Notes: generated by a model not told the origin, from the letters alone. Counted from the first letter of the stretch, positions 1 through 7,375 are shown. The stretch: DNA of 9,938 bases from Candidatus Cloacimonadota bacterium (GCA_023228285.1 JALOBM010000068.1:1-9938); one strand, 5' to 3'. A program made the numbers and translations.

Positions 1-126
1 TTTGTCGAGGATCTTGTTGATTCTCTTCCAGTCTACTAATTGCTCAATGTCTTTGAGGAAGTGTCTGCGGCTTGCCAGGCGGTTGGCAATCTCTTGATCG
101 GCGAAGGTTATGGTTTGCTTTTCCAT
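1..126 (-). CDS. IS5-family transposase, N-terminal fragment
   Basis: Forty-two codons are visible before the window edge, starting at ATG 126-124 behind an AGGAG ribosome site. The peptide begins MEKQTITFADQEIANRL and continues with a basic, helical stretch and the segment DWKRINKILDK. The TFAD opening followed by a short Arg/Lys helix and a (P/D)W motif about 30 residues in is typical of the N-terminal domain of IS5-family DDE transposases. The catalytic DDE domain is outside the window, so activity cannot be judged. The gene is cut by the window edge and shows no internal stop. The family call rests on the N-terminal motif only; another DDE family with the same leader is possible. Confidence 0.72.
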   Translation of the reverse strand, partial: MEKQTITFADQEIANRLASRRHFLKDIEQLVDWKRINKILDK

Positions 127-153
127 GTTTAGCTCCTGTGTTGTTATAGAGAC

Positions 154-181
154 AATATAACCTACGCATCTGATTTGTCAA
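154..181 (-). promoter_or_regulatory. sigma-70 promoter of the transposase
   Basis: On the minus strand a perfect -35 box TTGACA (181-176) is followed after 16 nt by TATATT (159-154), five of six matches to the -10 consensus. It lies 27 nt upstream of the transposase start codon, so it should drive that gene with a short leader. Confidence 0.65.
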
Positions 182-263
182 GTATTATTTATCTATACTT
201 TTTGTCCACTTCTATGTGCAACGGTCTTAGGAGAAGATAAAAATGCTTCAAAAAATCCCCTAG

Positions 264-360
264 GTCGTTGTGGCAATATGGAGATTACCACACCAAGCTT
301 GACATGACACTAGCTAGAGTCAACTATGGGATTCTGTATCCTGACCACGAAAGCGCTTGA
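264..360 (+). pseudogene. 3' remnant of an unidentified gene cut by the insertion sequence
   Basis: The plus strand reads 31 sense codons (265-357) and a TGA stop (358-360). The peptide starts SLWQYGDYHTKLDMTLARVN and ends GILYPDHESA; its mixed polar, aromatic and charged composition looks like real coding sequence rather than a chance frame. There is no start codon with a ribosome site. Going upstream the frame enters the presumed IS end and meets a TAA at 238-240. I read it as the C-terminal tail of a gene whose 5' part lies beyond the insertion sequence. In many bacteria dnaX directly precedes ybaB-recR, so a dnaX tail is possible, but the 31 residues contain no motif that proves it. Confidence 0.5.
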
Positions 361-385
361 CTAATTTCCCTCTGCTTTAAATTTT
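357..385 (+). promoter_or_regulatory. possible weak promoter for the ybaB operon
   Basis: TTGACT (357-362) is followed after 17 nt by AATTTT (380-385). The -35 box is good but the -10 box is poor, and the -35 overlaps the stop codon of the upstream remnant. It is the only candidate I see between the remnant and ybaB. It would matter if the insertion sequence has cut the cluster off from an original upstream promoter. Confidence 0.3.
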
Positions 386-427
386 GTGATATCATGGAAA
401 AGTAGAATAAATTATAAGGAGTTCCCC

Positions 428-751
428 ATGTTACCAGGCGGAAAGAATATGAATCAATTGATGAAGCAAGCTCAGAAGATGCAGCAAGAGATGATGAAAT
501 CCCAACAAGAACTGGAGAGCAAAGTATTTGAGGCATCTGCTGGCGGTGGAATGGTAAAAGTAGGCATGACCGGATCTTACGAGGTCAAGAGCATCAAGAT
601 AGATCCCGAAGCTGTTGATCCGGATGATGTGGAAATGTTGGAAGACCTCATCCTGGCAGCTCTGCAGGAAGCTCATAAACAAGTGGCGGAAGCCAGCAGT
701 GACATCATGGGTAAATTAACCGGTGGGGTGAAGATACCCGGCCTCTTTTAG
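428..751 (+). CDS. ybaB: YbaB/EbfC family nucleoid-associated DNA-binding protein
   Basis: A 107-residue protein of the YbaB/EbfC family, small homodimers that bind DNA and are associated with the nucleoid. The start ATG at 428 has AAGGAG (416-421) at 6-nt spacing; an in-frame GTG at 386 has no such site. Residues 1-40 are a Met/Gln/Lys-rich helix (MNQLMKQAQKMQQEM) that forms the dimer coiled coil. They are followed by the family signature (A)GGGMVKVGMTGSYEVKSIKIDP and a second helix containing EMLEDLILAALQEA. The end, GKLTGGVKIPGLF, matches the usual Gly/Pro-rich tail. Length and motif order are typical. The recR start lies 2 nt after the stop, the classical ybaB-recR pairing. A role next to RecR in DNA repair is suggested by this conserved neighbourhood but not shown by the sequence. 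Confidence 0.95.
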   Translation: MLPGGKNMNQLMKQAQKMQQEMMKSQQELESKVFEASAGGGMVKVGMTGSYEVKSIKIDPEAVDPDDVEMLEDLILAALQEAHKQVAEASSDIMGKLTGGVKIPGLF

Positions 752-753
752 CG

Positions 754-1350
754 ATGTATATCAGCGAAAATCTGGAAAAACTGGTCGAGAGTCTGGCACG
801 TTTTCCAGGAATCGGGAAAAAGACCGCTCAGCGATTAGCCTGGCACTTACTTAGTGAGGACAAGAGTTTAGCAAGGGGGTTGGCCGAGATCATAACAACT
901 ACTATGGAATCATTCAAGCCCTGTTCTGATTGCCTGATGCTTTCAGAAAGCGATCCCTGCCCCATTTGCTCCGCAGTAGATAGAAGCCATGAGAGTCTCT
1001 GCATAGTAGAACAAAGCGCCGATATCCAGATTATCGAAAAGATGAATGAGTATCACGGACTCTATTTTGTATTGGGTCACCTGCTTTCTCCCATCGACGG
1101 CTACGGACCGCGAGAGATCAACGCCGATATTCTGACACAACGTGTAGCAAGGCTGAAGCCAAAAGAGATCATCCTGGCGCTAAAACCTTCCGCAGAAGGC
1201 GAAGCCACCATCCATTTCGTGTGGGAGATGTTCAAAGACCACCCCATCACCATCACCCGGCTCTCCACCGGGCTGCCCTTTGGAGGAGACCTGGAATATA
1301 GCAGCAGCAATACTCTACGCAGCGCTTGGGACCGAAGATTCAAGGTGTGA
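754..1350 (+). CDS. recR: recombination mediator protein RecR
   Basis: A 198-residue RecR, full length for the family. RecR acts with RecO (and RecF) to load RecA on SSB-coated single-stranded DNA at gaps. All standard parts are present in order: an N-terminal helix-hairpin-helix DNA-binding motif (RFPGIGKKTAQRL, 16-28), a four-cysteine zinc site (C57, C60, C69, C72), a Toprim domain starting at SLCIVEQSADI (81-91) with DGYGP at 115-119, and the C-terminal segment GLPFGGDLEY (173-182). The segment KPSAEGE (144-150) has Lys where many family members have Asn. The ATG at 754 follows the ybaB stop by 2 nt, with no strong ribosome site of its own beyond the purine-poor end of ybaB, so translational coupling is likely. 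No RecF or RecO gene is in the window. Confidence 0.97.
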   Translation: MYISENLEKLVESLARFPGIGKKTAQRLAWHLLSEDKSLARGLAEIITTTMESFKPCSDCLMLSESDPCPICSAVDRSHESLCIVEQSADIQIIEKMNEYHGLYFVLGHLLSPIDGYGPREINADILTQRVARLKPKEIILALKPSAEGEATIHFVWEMFKDHPITITRLSTGLPFGGDLEYSSSNTLRSAWDRRFKV

Positions 1351-1351
1351 G

Positions 1352-1936
1352 ATGTTTACAGGAATCATTGAAGCCACGTCCCCCATCATAAGCATCACCA
1401 GAGATGCGGGAAGTCAGTATCTGCGCATAAAACGTCCGCAAAGCTTTGAAGATATAAAGATCAGCTCTTCAATAGCCTGCAATGGCATCTGCCTCACTGT
1501 GCTAGAGCTGGACAGAGGTTCTTTCACAGTTCAGGTTATGAACGAAACTGTAGAAAAAAGCAGTGCCGGAACATGGCGCAATGGCGACATTCTGAATCTG
1601 GAACGAGCCTTAAAACTGGGCGACCGGCTGGATGGACATTGGGTGATGGGTCATATCGACAGAGCAGTAAAATATCTGCGCATGGAACAGCGGGGAAACA
1701 CCTCATACTATCATTACGAACTGCATCCAGCGGACAGACAACTGCTGATACCGCAGGGATCTGTGGCAATCAATGGCGTAAGCTTGACTGTCGCATGGTT
1801 AGGAAAGAGGGAGTTTAGCATAGCCTTGATCGAACATAGCAAGCAAAACAGCAACCTACCCTTGCTTAAGCCAGGTGAGTATGTGAATGTGGAATATGAT
1901 GCCCTGGGCAAGTACATTTTAAGGAAGGATCTATGA
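1352..1936 (+). CDS. ribE: riboflavin synthase, alpha-chain type
   Basis: A 194-residue lumazine-binding protein that dismutates two 6,7-dimethyl-8-ribityllumazine molecules to riboflavin and a pyrimidine, the last step of riboflavin synthesis, normally as a cytosolic trimer. The start is the ATG at 1352 giving the family opening MFTGIIEA; AAGG (1342-1345) lies 6 nt upstream inside recR. Two tandem lumazine-binding barrels are visible: the first has ACNGICLTV (42-50) and NLERALKLGDRLDGH, the second has INGVSLTV (140-147) and VNVEYDALGKYI. Residues aligning with E. coli Cys48, His102 and Ser146 are C47, H101 and S144. The motif GHIDRAV has Arg where GHVDG is usual. It lies 1 nt after recR and overlaps the next gene by ATGA. 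No ribD, ribBA or ribH is nearby, so the pathway is dispersed. The symbol ribC is used for the same gene in some species. Confidence 0.95.
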   Translation: MFTGIIEATSPIISITRDAGSQYLRIKRPQSFEDIKISSSIACNGICLTVLELDRGSFTVQVMNETVEKSSAGTWRNGDILNLERALKLGDRLDGHWVMGHIDRAVKYLRMEQRGNTSYYHYELHPADRQLLIPQGSVAINGVSLTVAWLGKREFSIALIEHSKQNSNLPLLKPGEYVNVEYDALGKYILRKDL

Positions 1937-3213
1937 AACAGCTCTATCTGGTTATATTTGTGGTGGCAATGCTGCTGATCAGTGCTTGCGGCAGCAAAAA
2001 GAGTCCCACCGGAGGGCCTGAAGATACGGAAAAGCCAGGCCTTTTGTCCTCTCTTCCAGCAGAATATGGAGATATCTCATCCGGTGTGATTGAGATCGAT
2101 TTTAGCAAAGCTATGGACAAAAGTAGCCTCAACAATTCGGTGTTCTTTTATCCTCCAATTACCAATCGTCACATCAGTATGACCCGCGCCACTATGCGCA
2201 TCGAGATACGGGAGAAATTGCTAAAGGATACATATTATTACGTGAGCCTAAGCAATAGGCTGAAAGACCTGCGCGGCAATGAATTGGATAGGCCATATAC
2301 TTTAATATTCAAGAGTGGCAATCCCGTCTCAGCCAGCCTCTCCGGACTCATCAATTATGAAAGAGATGAAGACCGGAGTGCAAAGATAAAAGTCTCGGTA
2401 TTTTCTGCAGATTCGCTATTGGTAATGATGGACGAATTGAGCGGAAGCAGCTACCAATTGCCAGTATTGAATCCTGCGGAATATCGTTTGCGCGCATACA
2501 TCGACAAAAACCTGAACGGACGTTATGACACCTCTGTAGAGCCATTCTTTGAGGATATCGCAACAGTGGATGAACGCAGCAGCATGGATTTAGAAATGGT
2601 GTATGAAGACACTACCTTAGCTCAGATCAAGCGCATCAGACAGATTTCTCCCCATGAATTGGAAATTGAACTTAGCGAAGAGATTAGCTCGTTTGAATAT
2701 ATTGAGGTAACGGAGAAAGATACAGATAGAGAATTGACGGTAATTCGGCGCTATTTAGCAGGTAACATGATCCATGTACTTACCTCAAAACCGGATAGCA
2801 CAGATTATAGAGTTCAAGTACGAAATCTGAAAGATCTGAAAGGCAACATCACTCCCGTAAGCGCAATCAGCTTTATCCCCAAGGAGTTTAGCGATACTGT
2901 CCCACCCAGAGTACTGGCGATTTCTCCTCGTAACGGTGCTACGGTAAACGATCTGCAGCCTCGCATCGAGCTTATTTTTTCCGAGATTATCCTGCCGAAG
3001 GACCTGCATGCGAAACTGATCGCTTCAGACAGTAAACAAGAAGTAGCCCTGACCATAGAGAGCATAAACGGACGAAAGCTCAGCTTGACACCGGAAACAG
3101 AATTGACAAACTACCGCTCTTATCATCTTGTGGTCGAAGAAAAGACGCAAGACTACAGTGGAAATAAGATGGAATCCAAATGGGAATCGCAATTCCTGCC
3201 CATCAAACGATAA
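1933..3213 (+). CDS. Ig-like (SbsA-type) domain lipoprotein
   Basis: A 426-residue exported lipoprotein. Residues 1-18 are a signal peptide with a hydrophobic core (LYLVIFVVAMLLIS) and the lipobox ISAC, giving lipidated C19. The segment that follows, SPTGGPEDTEKP (24-35), closely resembles the PTGGPKDTxPP opening of a common FCB lipoprotein family. Three bacterial Ig-like (SbsA/Big_5-type) modules are recognisable: about 34-128 (VIEIDFSKAMDKSS, RGNELD), 226-316 (LKDLKGN) and 320-424 (PPRVLAISPRNGATV, DYSGNKM). Between the first two lies DKNLNGRYDT (191-200), a D-x-N-x-N-G type loop that may bind calcium. The ATG (1933) overlaps the ribE stop as ATGA, behind AAGGAAGGA. The likely location is the periplasmic side or surface of the outer membrane, since +2 is Gly and not Asp. 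The function is unknown; scaffold or adhesin roles would be guesses. Confidence 0.85.
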   Translation: MKQLYLVIFVVAMLLISACGSKKSPTGGPEDTEKPGLLSSLPAEYGDISSGVIEIDFSKAMDKSSLNNSVFFYPPITNRHISMTRATMRIEIREKLLKDTYYYVSLSNRLKDLRGNELDRPYTLIFKSGNPVSASLSGLINYERDEDRSAKIKVSVFSADSLLVMMDELSGSSYQLPVLNPAEYRLRAYIDKNLNGRYDTSVEPFFEDIATVDERSSMDLEMVYEDTTLAQIKRIRQISPHELEIELSEEISSFEYIEVTEKDTDRELTVIRRYLAGNMIHVLTSKPDSTDYRVQVRNLKDLKGNITPVSAISFIPKEFSDTVPPRVLAISPRNGATVNDLQPRIELIFSEIILPKDLHAKLIASDSKQEVALTIESINGRKLSLTPETELTNYRSYHLVVEEKTQDYSGNKMESKWESQFLPIKR

Positions 3214-3223
3214 TGGAGATATG

Positions 3224-4282
3224 ATGAAGATAATCCAGATAGTAGGCGCAAGACCCCAATTTGTAAAACTGGCACCGCTATCCCGCGTGATTCGCACCGC
3301 TGGACACGAAGAATTGATCATCCACAGCGGACAACATTATGATATTCAGATGAACGAAGTGTTTTTCAGAGATATGGAGATACCCGCTCCGGACTTCAAC
3401 CTAAGCGTGGGGTCAGGCACCCAGGGTGTACAGACCGGAGAAATCCTGGCTTTGGTAGAGCCGATCCTGGAGAAGCAAAAGCCAGACATGGTGATCGTCT
3501 ATGGCGATACCAATACTACCCTGGCAGGAGCGTTGGCAGCAGTAAAACTGGGCATCAAAACCGCACATGTGGAAGCCTGCCTCAGAAGCTTTAACCGCAG
3601 TATGCCGGAAGAAATCAACCGCATTGCCACCGATCATATTTGCGATCTGCTGTTGGCACCTACTCAGAAAGCGATGGAGAATGCAGCCAGAGAAGGCTTG
3701 AGCGAGAACTGCCGCCTGGTAGGTGATATCATGGTGGATTCGTTGGCTTTGGGGATTGCCAAAGCCCGGCGGGAATCAAAAGTGATGCAAGAACTGAAAC
3801 TTTCAGATAATGAACCATACTTCCTTTTGACCCTGCACCGACCTTACAATGTGGATGATCCAATGAAGTTGCAGCACATCCTTAGCTCTCTGGATACGCT
3901 TGATACCAGAATCATCTTCCCGGTGCATCCCCGCACGCGTAAAATCCTACAAAACCTTTCAAACAGACAGTTTAATAACATCCATTTCATAGCTCCTCAA
4001 GCTTATCTGGATTTCCTGATGCTGATGGACAATTGTGGCATGATGCTCTCCGATAGCGGCGGCATCCAAAAAGAAGCATACATTCTGAAGAAGCGTTGCG
4101 TAACCCTGCGCCCAGAAACTGAATGGGTGGAAACGGTACAAAGCGGATGGAATCTGTTATTACCTCCGGAAGAAAGCAGCTTCCCAAGCGCAATATCAAG
4201 CTTCACCAAACCCGATGCCCATCCCGATATTTTTGGCCAAAACGTGGCTCAGCGAATATTGGAAGAGCTGGTGAAGGGATAG
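3224..4282 (+). CDS. wecB: UDP-N-acetylglucosamine 2-epimerase, non-hydrolysing (WecB type)
   Basis: A 352-residue cytosolic enzyme predicted to interconvert UDP-GlcNAc and UDP-ManNAc for surface polysaccharide synthesis. I chose the ATG at 3224 (MKIIQIVGARPQFVK) because GGAG (3215-3218) is 5 nt upstream; the ATG at 3221 is too close. Motifs in order: GARPQ (8-12), HSGQHYD (34-40), VYGDTN (92-97), HVEACLRSF (115-123), MPEEINR (127-133), TLHRPYN (203-209), VHPRTRK (234-240), SDSGGIQKEA (276-285) and ETEW (298-301). The acid and histidine residues used for catalysis in characterised enzymes have counterparts here: D95, E117, E129/E130 and H205. Two normally conserved positions differ: HVEAG has become HVEAC (C119), and HRxEN has become HRPYN (Y208). 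A related sugar epimerase (for example of diacetamido sugars) cannot be excluded. It is the last gene of the cluster; no other glycan gene is adjacent. Confidence 0.88.
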   Translation: MKIIQIVGARPQFVKLAPLSRVIRTAGHEELIIHSGQHYDIQMNEVFFRDMEIPAPDFNLSVGSGTQGVQTGEILALVEPILEKQKPDMVIVYGDTNTTLAGALAAVKLGIKTAHVEACLRSFNRSMPEEINRIATDHICDLLLAPTQKAMENAAREGLSENCRLVGDIMVDSLALGIAKARRESKVMQELKLSDNEPYFLLTLHRPYNVDDPMKLQHILSSLDTLDTRIIFPVHPRTRKILQNLSNRQFNNIHFIAPQAYLDFLMLMDNCGMMLSDSGGIQKEAYILKKRCVTLRPETEWVETVQSGWNLLLPPEESSFPSAISSFTKPDAHPDIFGQNVAQRILEELVKG

Positions 4283-4299
4283 TATCAGTCTATTACGGA

Positions 4300-4959
4300 C
4301 TACACAATCATACCATCGTTCAGATGGATGATCTGGTCGGCAAACGTGGCATAATGATCGTCGTGAGTAACCATCACGATGGTACGGCCAGAAGTGTGTA
4401 AGTCCTTTAACAACCGCATTACTTCCTCACCATTACGGCTGTCCAGATTACCAGTCGGTTCATCGGCAAGGATCAATTCTGGATTGTTGATCACACAACG
4501 TGCAAGGCTCACTCTCTGTTGCTGTCCACCCGAAAGCTGATGCGGGAAGTGATCTTTTCTGGCTTCCACCCCCAATTGTCCCAGTATTGACATCACACGT
4601 TCCTTCCGGGAAGAGGTGTTCACTTTCTGGTACAAAAGGGGTAGTTCCACGTTCTCAAACACGGTGAGTGAACTGATCAAGTTAAACTTCTGAAAGAGGA
4701 AGCCGATGGTTTTGCGACGTAATCTGTTGCGCTCATTTTCGCTCATCGTGGAAGCATTTTTACCGGTGAAGCTATACTCTCCCCTGCTGGCTCTATCCAT
4801 CAAACCCAATATGTTCAGTAGAGTGGTTTTGCCACAGCCGGAAGGACCTTTGATGGCAATGAAGCTGCCCTTTTCGATGGTAAGATTCAGATCATTCAAA
4901 GCGGTGGTTTCTACTGTATCGGTACGGTAAATCTTACTTAGGTTAGTTAGTTTTATCAC
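4300..4959 (-). CDS. ABC transporter ATP-binding protein, MacB/LolD type
   Basis: A 219-residue nucleotide-binding subunit that should power the adjacent permease from the cytoplasmic face. It starts with GTG at 4959-4957, behind AAGGAG (4971-4966) at 6-nt spacing, overlapping the permease stop. All ATPase motifs are intact: Walker [10 protein letters not shown] (38-46), Q-loop Q90 in FLFQKFNL, signature LSGGQQQRV (142-150), Walker B LILADE (162-167) followed by PTGNLDS, and switch His199 in THD. The LFQxFNL and DEPTGNLD phrasing is that of the LolD/MacB/FtsE group, known for mechanotransmission rather than substrate passage through the membrane. No membrane or periplasmic domain is fused, unlike E. 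coli MacB. It is the last gene of the operon, and its stop faces the wecB stop across 17 bp. Confidence 0.95.
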   Translation of the reverse strand: MIKLTNLSKIYRTDTVETTALNDLNLTIEKGSFIAIKGPSGCGKTTLLNILGLMDRASRGEYSFTGKNASTMSENERNRLRRKTIGFLFQKFNLISSLTVFENVELPLLYQKVNTSSRKERVMSILGQLGVEARKDHFPHQLSGGQQQRVSLARCVINNPELILADEPTGNLDSRNGEEVMRLLKDLHTSGRTIVMVTHDDHYATFADQIIHLNDGMIV

Positions 4960-4969
4960 TGTTATCTCC

Positions 4970-7375
4970 TTAATCTGCTTGCAAATAGCGGGTGGGATCG
5001 GCTTTGTAAGCCATAAAGATGTTCAAAGAAAGAGGAACAAACACAATCGGGATCATAATCAAGATCGCTGCTGGATAGCCCATCATGCTTGCGCTGTTAT
5101 CCAGTGCGAGCTTATCTATATACAACCGGATCAGGTTGGACGCCAGATACAAGCCCGGAAGCGCTGAAGCGATATAGAGATAGAGGTAACTACGAAAATA
5201 GAGCTTTTGCAGATCACTCATCTCTGCCCCACAGATTTTGCGAATGCTGATGTCCTTCATCTGTGCATGTATACTCTGCGCACTGACCGCGTAAACTCCC
5301 ATCACTGCGATCAGAACCACGAAGATCGCCATAAACATACTGATGTTTTTGTAGATCAGATCCTGCTCGTAGAAGCCAGCTTGGGACAGTTCGACTTCCT
5401 GAGAGGAATAACCAAAGACTCCGCTGCTGGCGGTTTCCGCAAAGATATGCTCCAGTCCGGATAACACCTCCTGTTTCATGCCTTCCCGCCAAGTGATCTG
5501 ATGGTACTTAATCACATAAGGTTTCAGGATCGTGATCAGGGGGATCATCTCCTGGTATGGCGGAAACCACCAGCAATCCTCAGCTACTGCCACCACTTCG
5601 TACCAGTTGGATTCGTCGAGATCATCTCCCTCACGCAGCCTGCTTCCCACTGGATTTACCAGATACTTGTCCGCAAAGCTTTGGTTTACAACCACCTGCG
5701 TATCCGTTGCAGTGTCCGGGATCTGTCCGGATACCAGTTTGATCCCTCGGGTTTCAAAGAAATCCGGTGTACAGCTACTCAAATAGGAACGGATTGGAGT
5801 ATTTCCCTCGGCATCCTGCAAGTAGATTGGTACTTCATGAAATCCGTTTTGATTGTCCAAGCTTTCACTTATGAGGTTGAAATTACTTACACTTTCCTTG
5901 AGTACTCCAGGCAGTTCCCGAATTCTTTGCCTGATCACTCTTGCATCACTGTAGCCCGATCTACCTTCATCCATGATAGAGATAAACTTGTATTGCACTG
6001 TGTTCTGATGATCCCAGCCCCAATCCAAACCGCGTACAAAGCTGTAATGTAGATACATCGAAACCGCCACGGCAATTAGGGCAAAACTGATCGTCATCTG
6101 CACAAAGAGCAGCACGGTAATGCCTCTGTTCCTGTGAACACCTTGCCAGGTATTTTGATCCAGCTTGATGCGAGAATGACGCCAACTCATCAATATACCA
6201 GAGACTAAAGCTAAAACGAGGAAGATCAAAGCACTGTAAACTGAGTATGGTAAATCTACCATGCTATATCTACTTACATCCACTTTAACCAAATCTTCGA
6301 ATATGCCCATAGTTGCACTATAAAGAATGATTCCAATCAACAGTGCCAGACCGATATAGATGCCATATTCACATATTAACTGGCCAAAGATCTCAGCTCT
6401 ACCGGCACCGACTGCGCGCCTAAAATAGAATTCGTCGCTGCGTTTCTTCCAGGATAGACCTATGATGATCAGGAAATTGACCATAGCCGAGATAATCAAC
6501 AAACCTGCCAACACGAGTATCGATACGATGTTCAGTATCGGCATTGTGGGTGCATCGTCTTTTAGGTTGGGCATAAAGTGAATCTGGCGGATGGGATCCA
6601 GATGAACTTGAATTGTGCCGCTTTGACCGATCAAGTTGCGGTATTGCTCCAGCACTTCATTCAGCCTTCGTTCTACAGCCTTCGTTTCCTCCGGATGCGC
6701 TATTCTTACGCGCACATGCCCAGTGATATACCAATCCTCCTCACTTGTGGGAGCAGCTTCGGTATCTTCTGGCCATAGTATGTAATGATCATGCTTCAGA
6801 TGAAGGTTATCTCTTAAATCCGCGAAGACTCCGCTGATATGATACTTTGGGATATCTCCCACGTAAATCTGCTTGCCAACCGGATTGATGTTTCCAAAAA
6901 AGCTCTGAGCAAAGCTCTCGCTGATCAGTATCCCACTTCGATCACTGAGTAGGGAATCAGGATTACCATACTTAATTTCCATCTGATAGTGCTTGGGAAA
7001 AATCTCTGAAACATAAGTAAGTGCTGGCATCTGGAATGGTTTGTCATCACAGCGGAGATTGAGTGCAACAACGCTGGGCCAATATACAATGTGCTCCAGC
7101 ACTTCTGGGATATCATCAAGTAACATCGCAGCAGGCGGAATAAAGAATGACGCAGTGGCAAGCTCCCCAAATTCCGGATGCAGATCACTAAAACGCAGCC
7201 GGTACCACTCTCCTTGATTCTCAACATTTTGATCGTAATCCAGGTAATACAAAGTATATGAAATCAAATGACCCGCAGCAGCAAGACCGAGAGCGAGGCC
7301 CAATATGGCGATCGCGAAGCTGAACTTCTGTCGGATGATTTGGCGGAAGGAGAGCTTGATGTGCTTTAATATCAT
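4970..7375 (-). CDS. ABC transporter permease, FtsX/MacB type, eight membrane segments
   Basis: An 801-residue inner-membrane subunit built as a tandem repeat, matching long FtsX/MacB_PCD permeases frequent in FCB bacteria. The opening MILKHIKLSFRQIIRQKFSF is typical (amphipathic helix, then TM1). Hydrophobic segments lie near 19-42, 281-307, 332-357, 379-397, 419-443, 679-700, 727-748 and 766-789. The two large extracytoplasmic domains (about 43-280 and 444-678) correspond to MacB-type periplasmic core domains. Coupling sequences that should contact the ATPase follow TM2 and TM6: RRAVGAGRAEIFGQ (319-332) and IRKICGAEMSDLQKLY (711-726). The ATG overlaps the adaptor stop as ATGA and has a strong AGGAGG site 4 nt upstream. 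With its partners it probably moves a hydrophobic compound, peptide or lipoprotein outward from the periplasm; the substrate is not readable from sequence. Confidence 0.92.
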   Translation of the reverse strand: MILKHIKLSFRQIIRQKFSFAIAILGLALGLAAAGHLISYTLYYLDYDQNVENQGEWYRLRFSDLHPEFGELATASFFIPPAAMLLDDIPEVLEHIVYWPSVVALNLRCDDKPFQMPALTYVSEIFPKHYQMEIKYGNPDSLLSDRSGILISESFAQSFFGNINPVGKQIYVGDIPKYHISGVFADLRDNLHLKHDHYILWPEDTEAAPTSEEDWYITGHVRVRIAHPEETKAVERRLNEVLEQYRNLIGQSGTIQVHLDPIRQIHFMPNLKDDAPTMPILNIVSILVLAGLLIISAMVNFLIIIGLSWKKRSDEFYFRRAVGAGRAEIFGQLICEYGIYIGLALLIGIILYSATMGIFEDLVKVDVSRYSMVDLPYSVYSALIFLVLALVSGILMSWRHSRIKLDQNTWQGVHRNRGITVLLFVQMTISFALIAVAVSMYLHYSFVRGLDWGWDHQNTVQYKFISIMDEGRSGYSDARVIRQRIRELPGVLKESVSNFNLISESLDNQNGFHEVPIYLQDAEGNTPIRSYLSSCTPDFFETRGIKLVSGQIPDTATDTQVVVNQSFADKYLVNPVGSRLREGDDLDESNWYEVVAVAEDCWWFPPYQEMIPLITILKPYVIKYHQITWREGMKQEVLSGLEHIFAETASSGVFGYSSQEVELSQAGFYEQDLIYKNISMFMAIFVVLIAVMGVYAVSAQSIHAQMKDISIRKICGAEMSDLQKLYFRSYLYLYIASALPGLYLASNLIRLYIDKLALDNSASMMGYPAAILIMIPIVFVPLSLNIFMAYKADPTRYLQAD

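Larger units (their letters stand above)
1..259 (-). mobile_element. IS5-like insertion sequence, 5' end (partial)
   Basis: This is the promoter-proximal end of an insertion sequence; the rest lies left of the window. It holds the start of a transposase gene (1-126) and a strong outward-to-inward promoter (154-181). I place the outer end near 259, where the minus-strand terminus would read GGGATTTTTTGAAGC. A CTAG at 260-263 would be the target duplication, since IS5-group elements are known to target and duplicate YTAR. Open coding sequence resumes immediately to the right (265-360), which supports this boundary. The second end and second target copy are not visible, so the exact boundary is inference; the presence of an IS fragment is much firmer. 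Confidence 0.6.

Noticed and set aside
243..263. ATG with an AGGAG-like site encoding a six-residue peptide
   Set aside because: It falls in the presumed IS terminus, is only six codons long and has no following gene it could regulate.
310..317. CTAGCTAG as the IS target site
   Set aside because: Coding-like sequence of the upstream remnant continues uninterrupted across it, so the border at 260-263 fits better.
431..682. 83-codon minus-strand frame across ybaB
   Set aside because: Antisense to a strongly supported YbaB gene; low-complexity Leu/His composition reflects the reverse of Gln/Lys-rich codons.
1280..1351. N-terminal extension of riboflavin synthase to 1280
   Set aside because: MFTGI is the canonical start of this family and begins at 1352.
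3128..3223. N-terminal extension of the epimerase to 3128
   Set aside because: The added residues overlap the end of the lipoprotein gene and do not belong to the epimerase fold; GGAG at 3215-3218 supports 3224.
5501..6052. 183-codon plus-strand open frame
   Set aside because: It lies fully antisense to the well-supported permease, has no ribosome site and its translation (Cys/His/Ser-rich, no motif) looks like a frame shadow.
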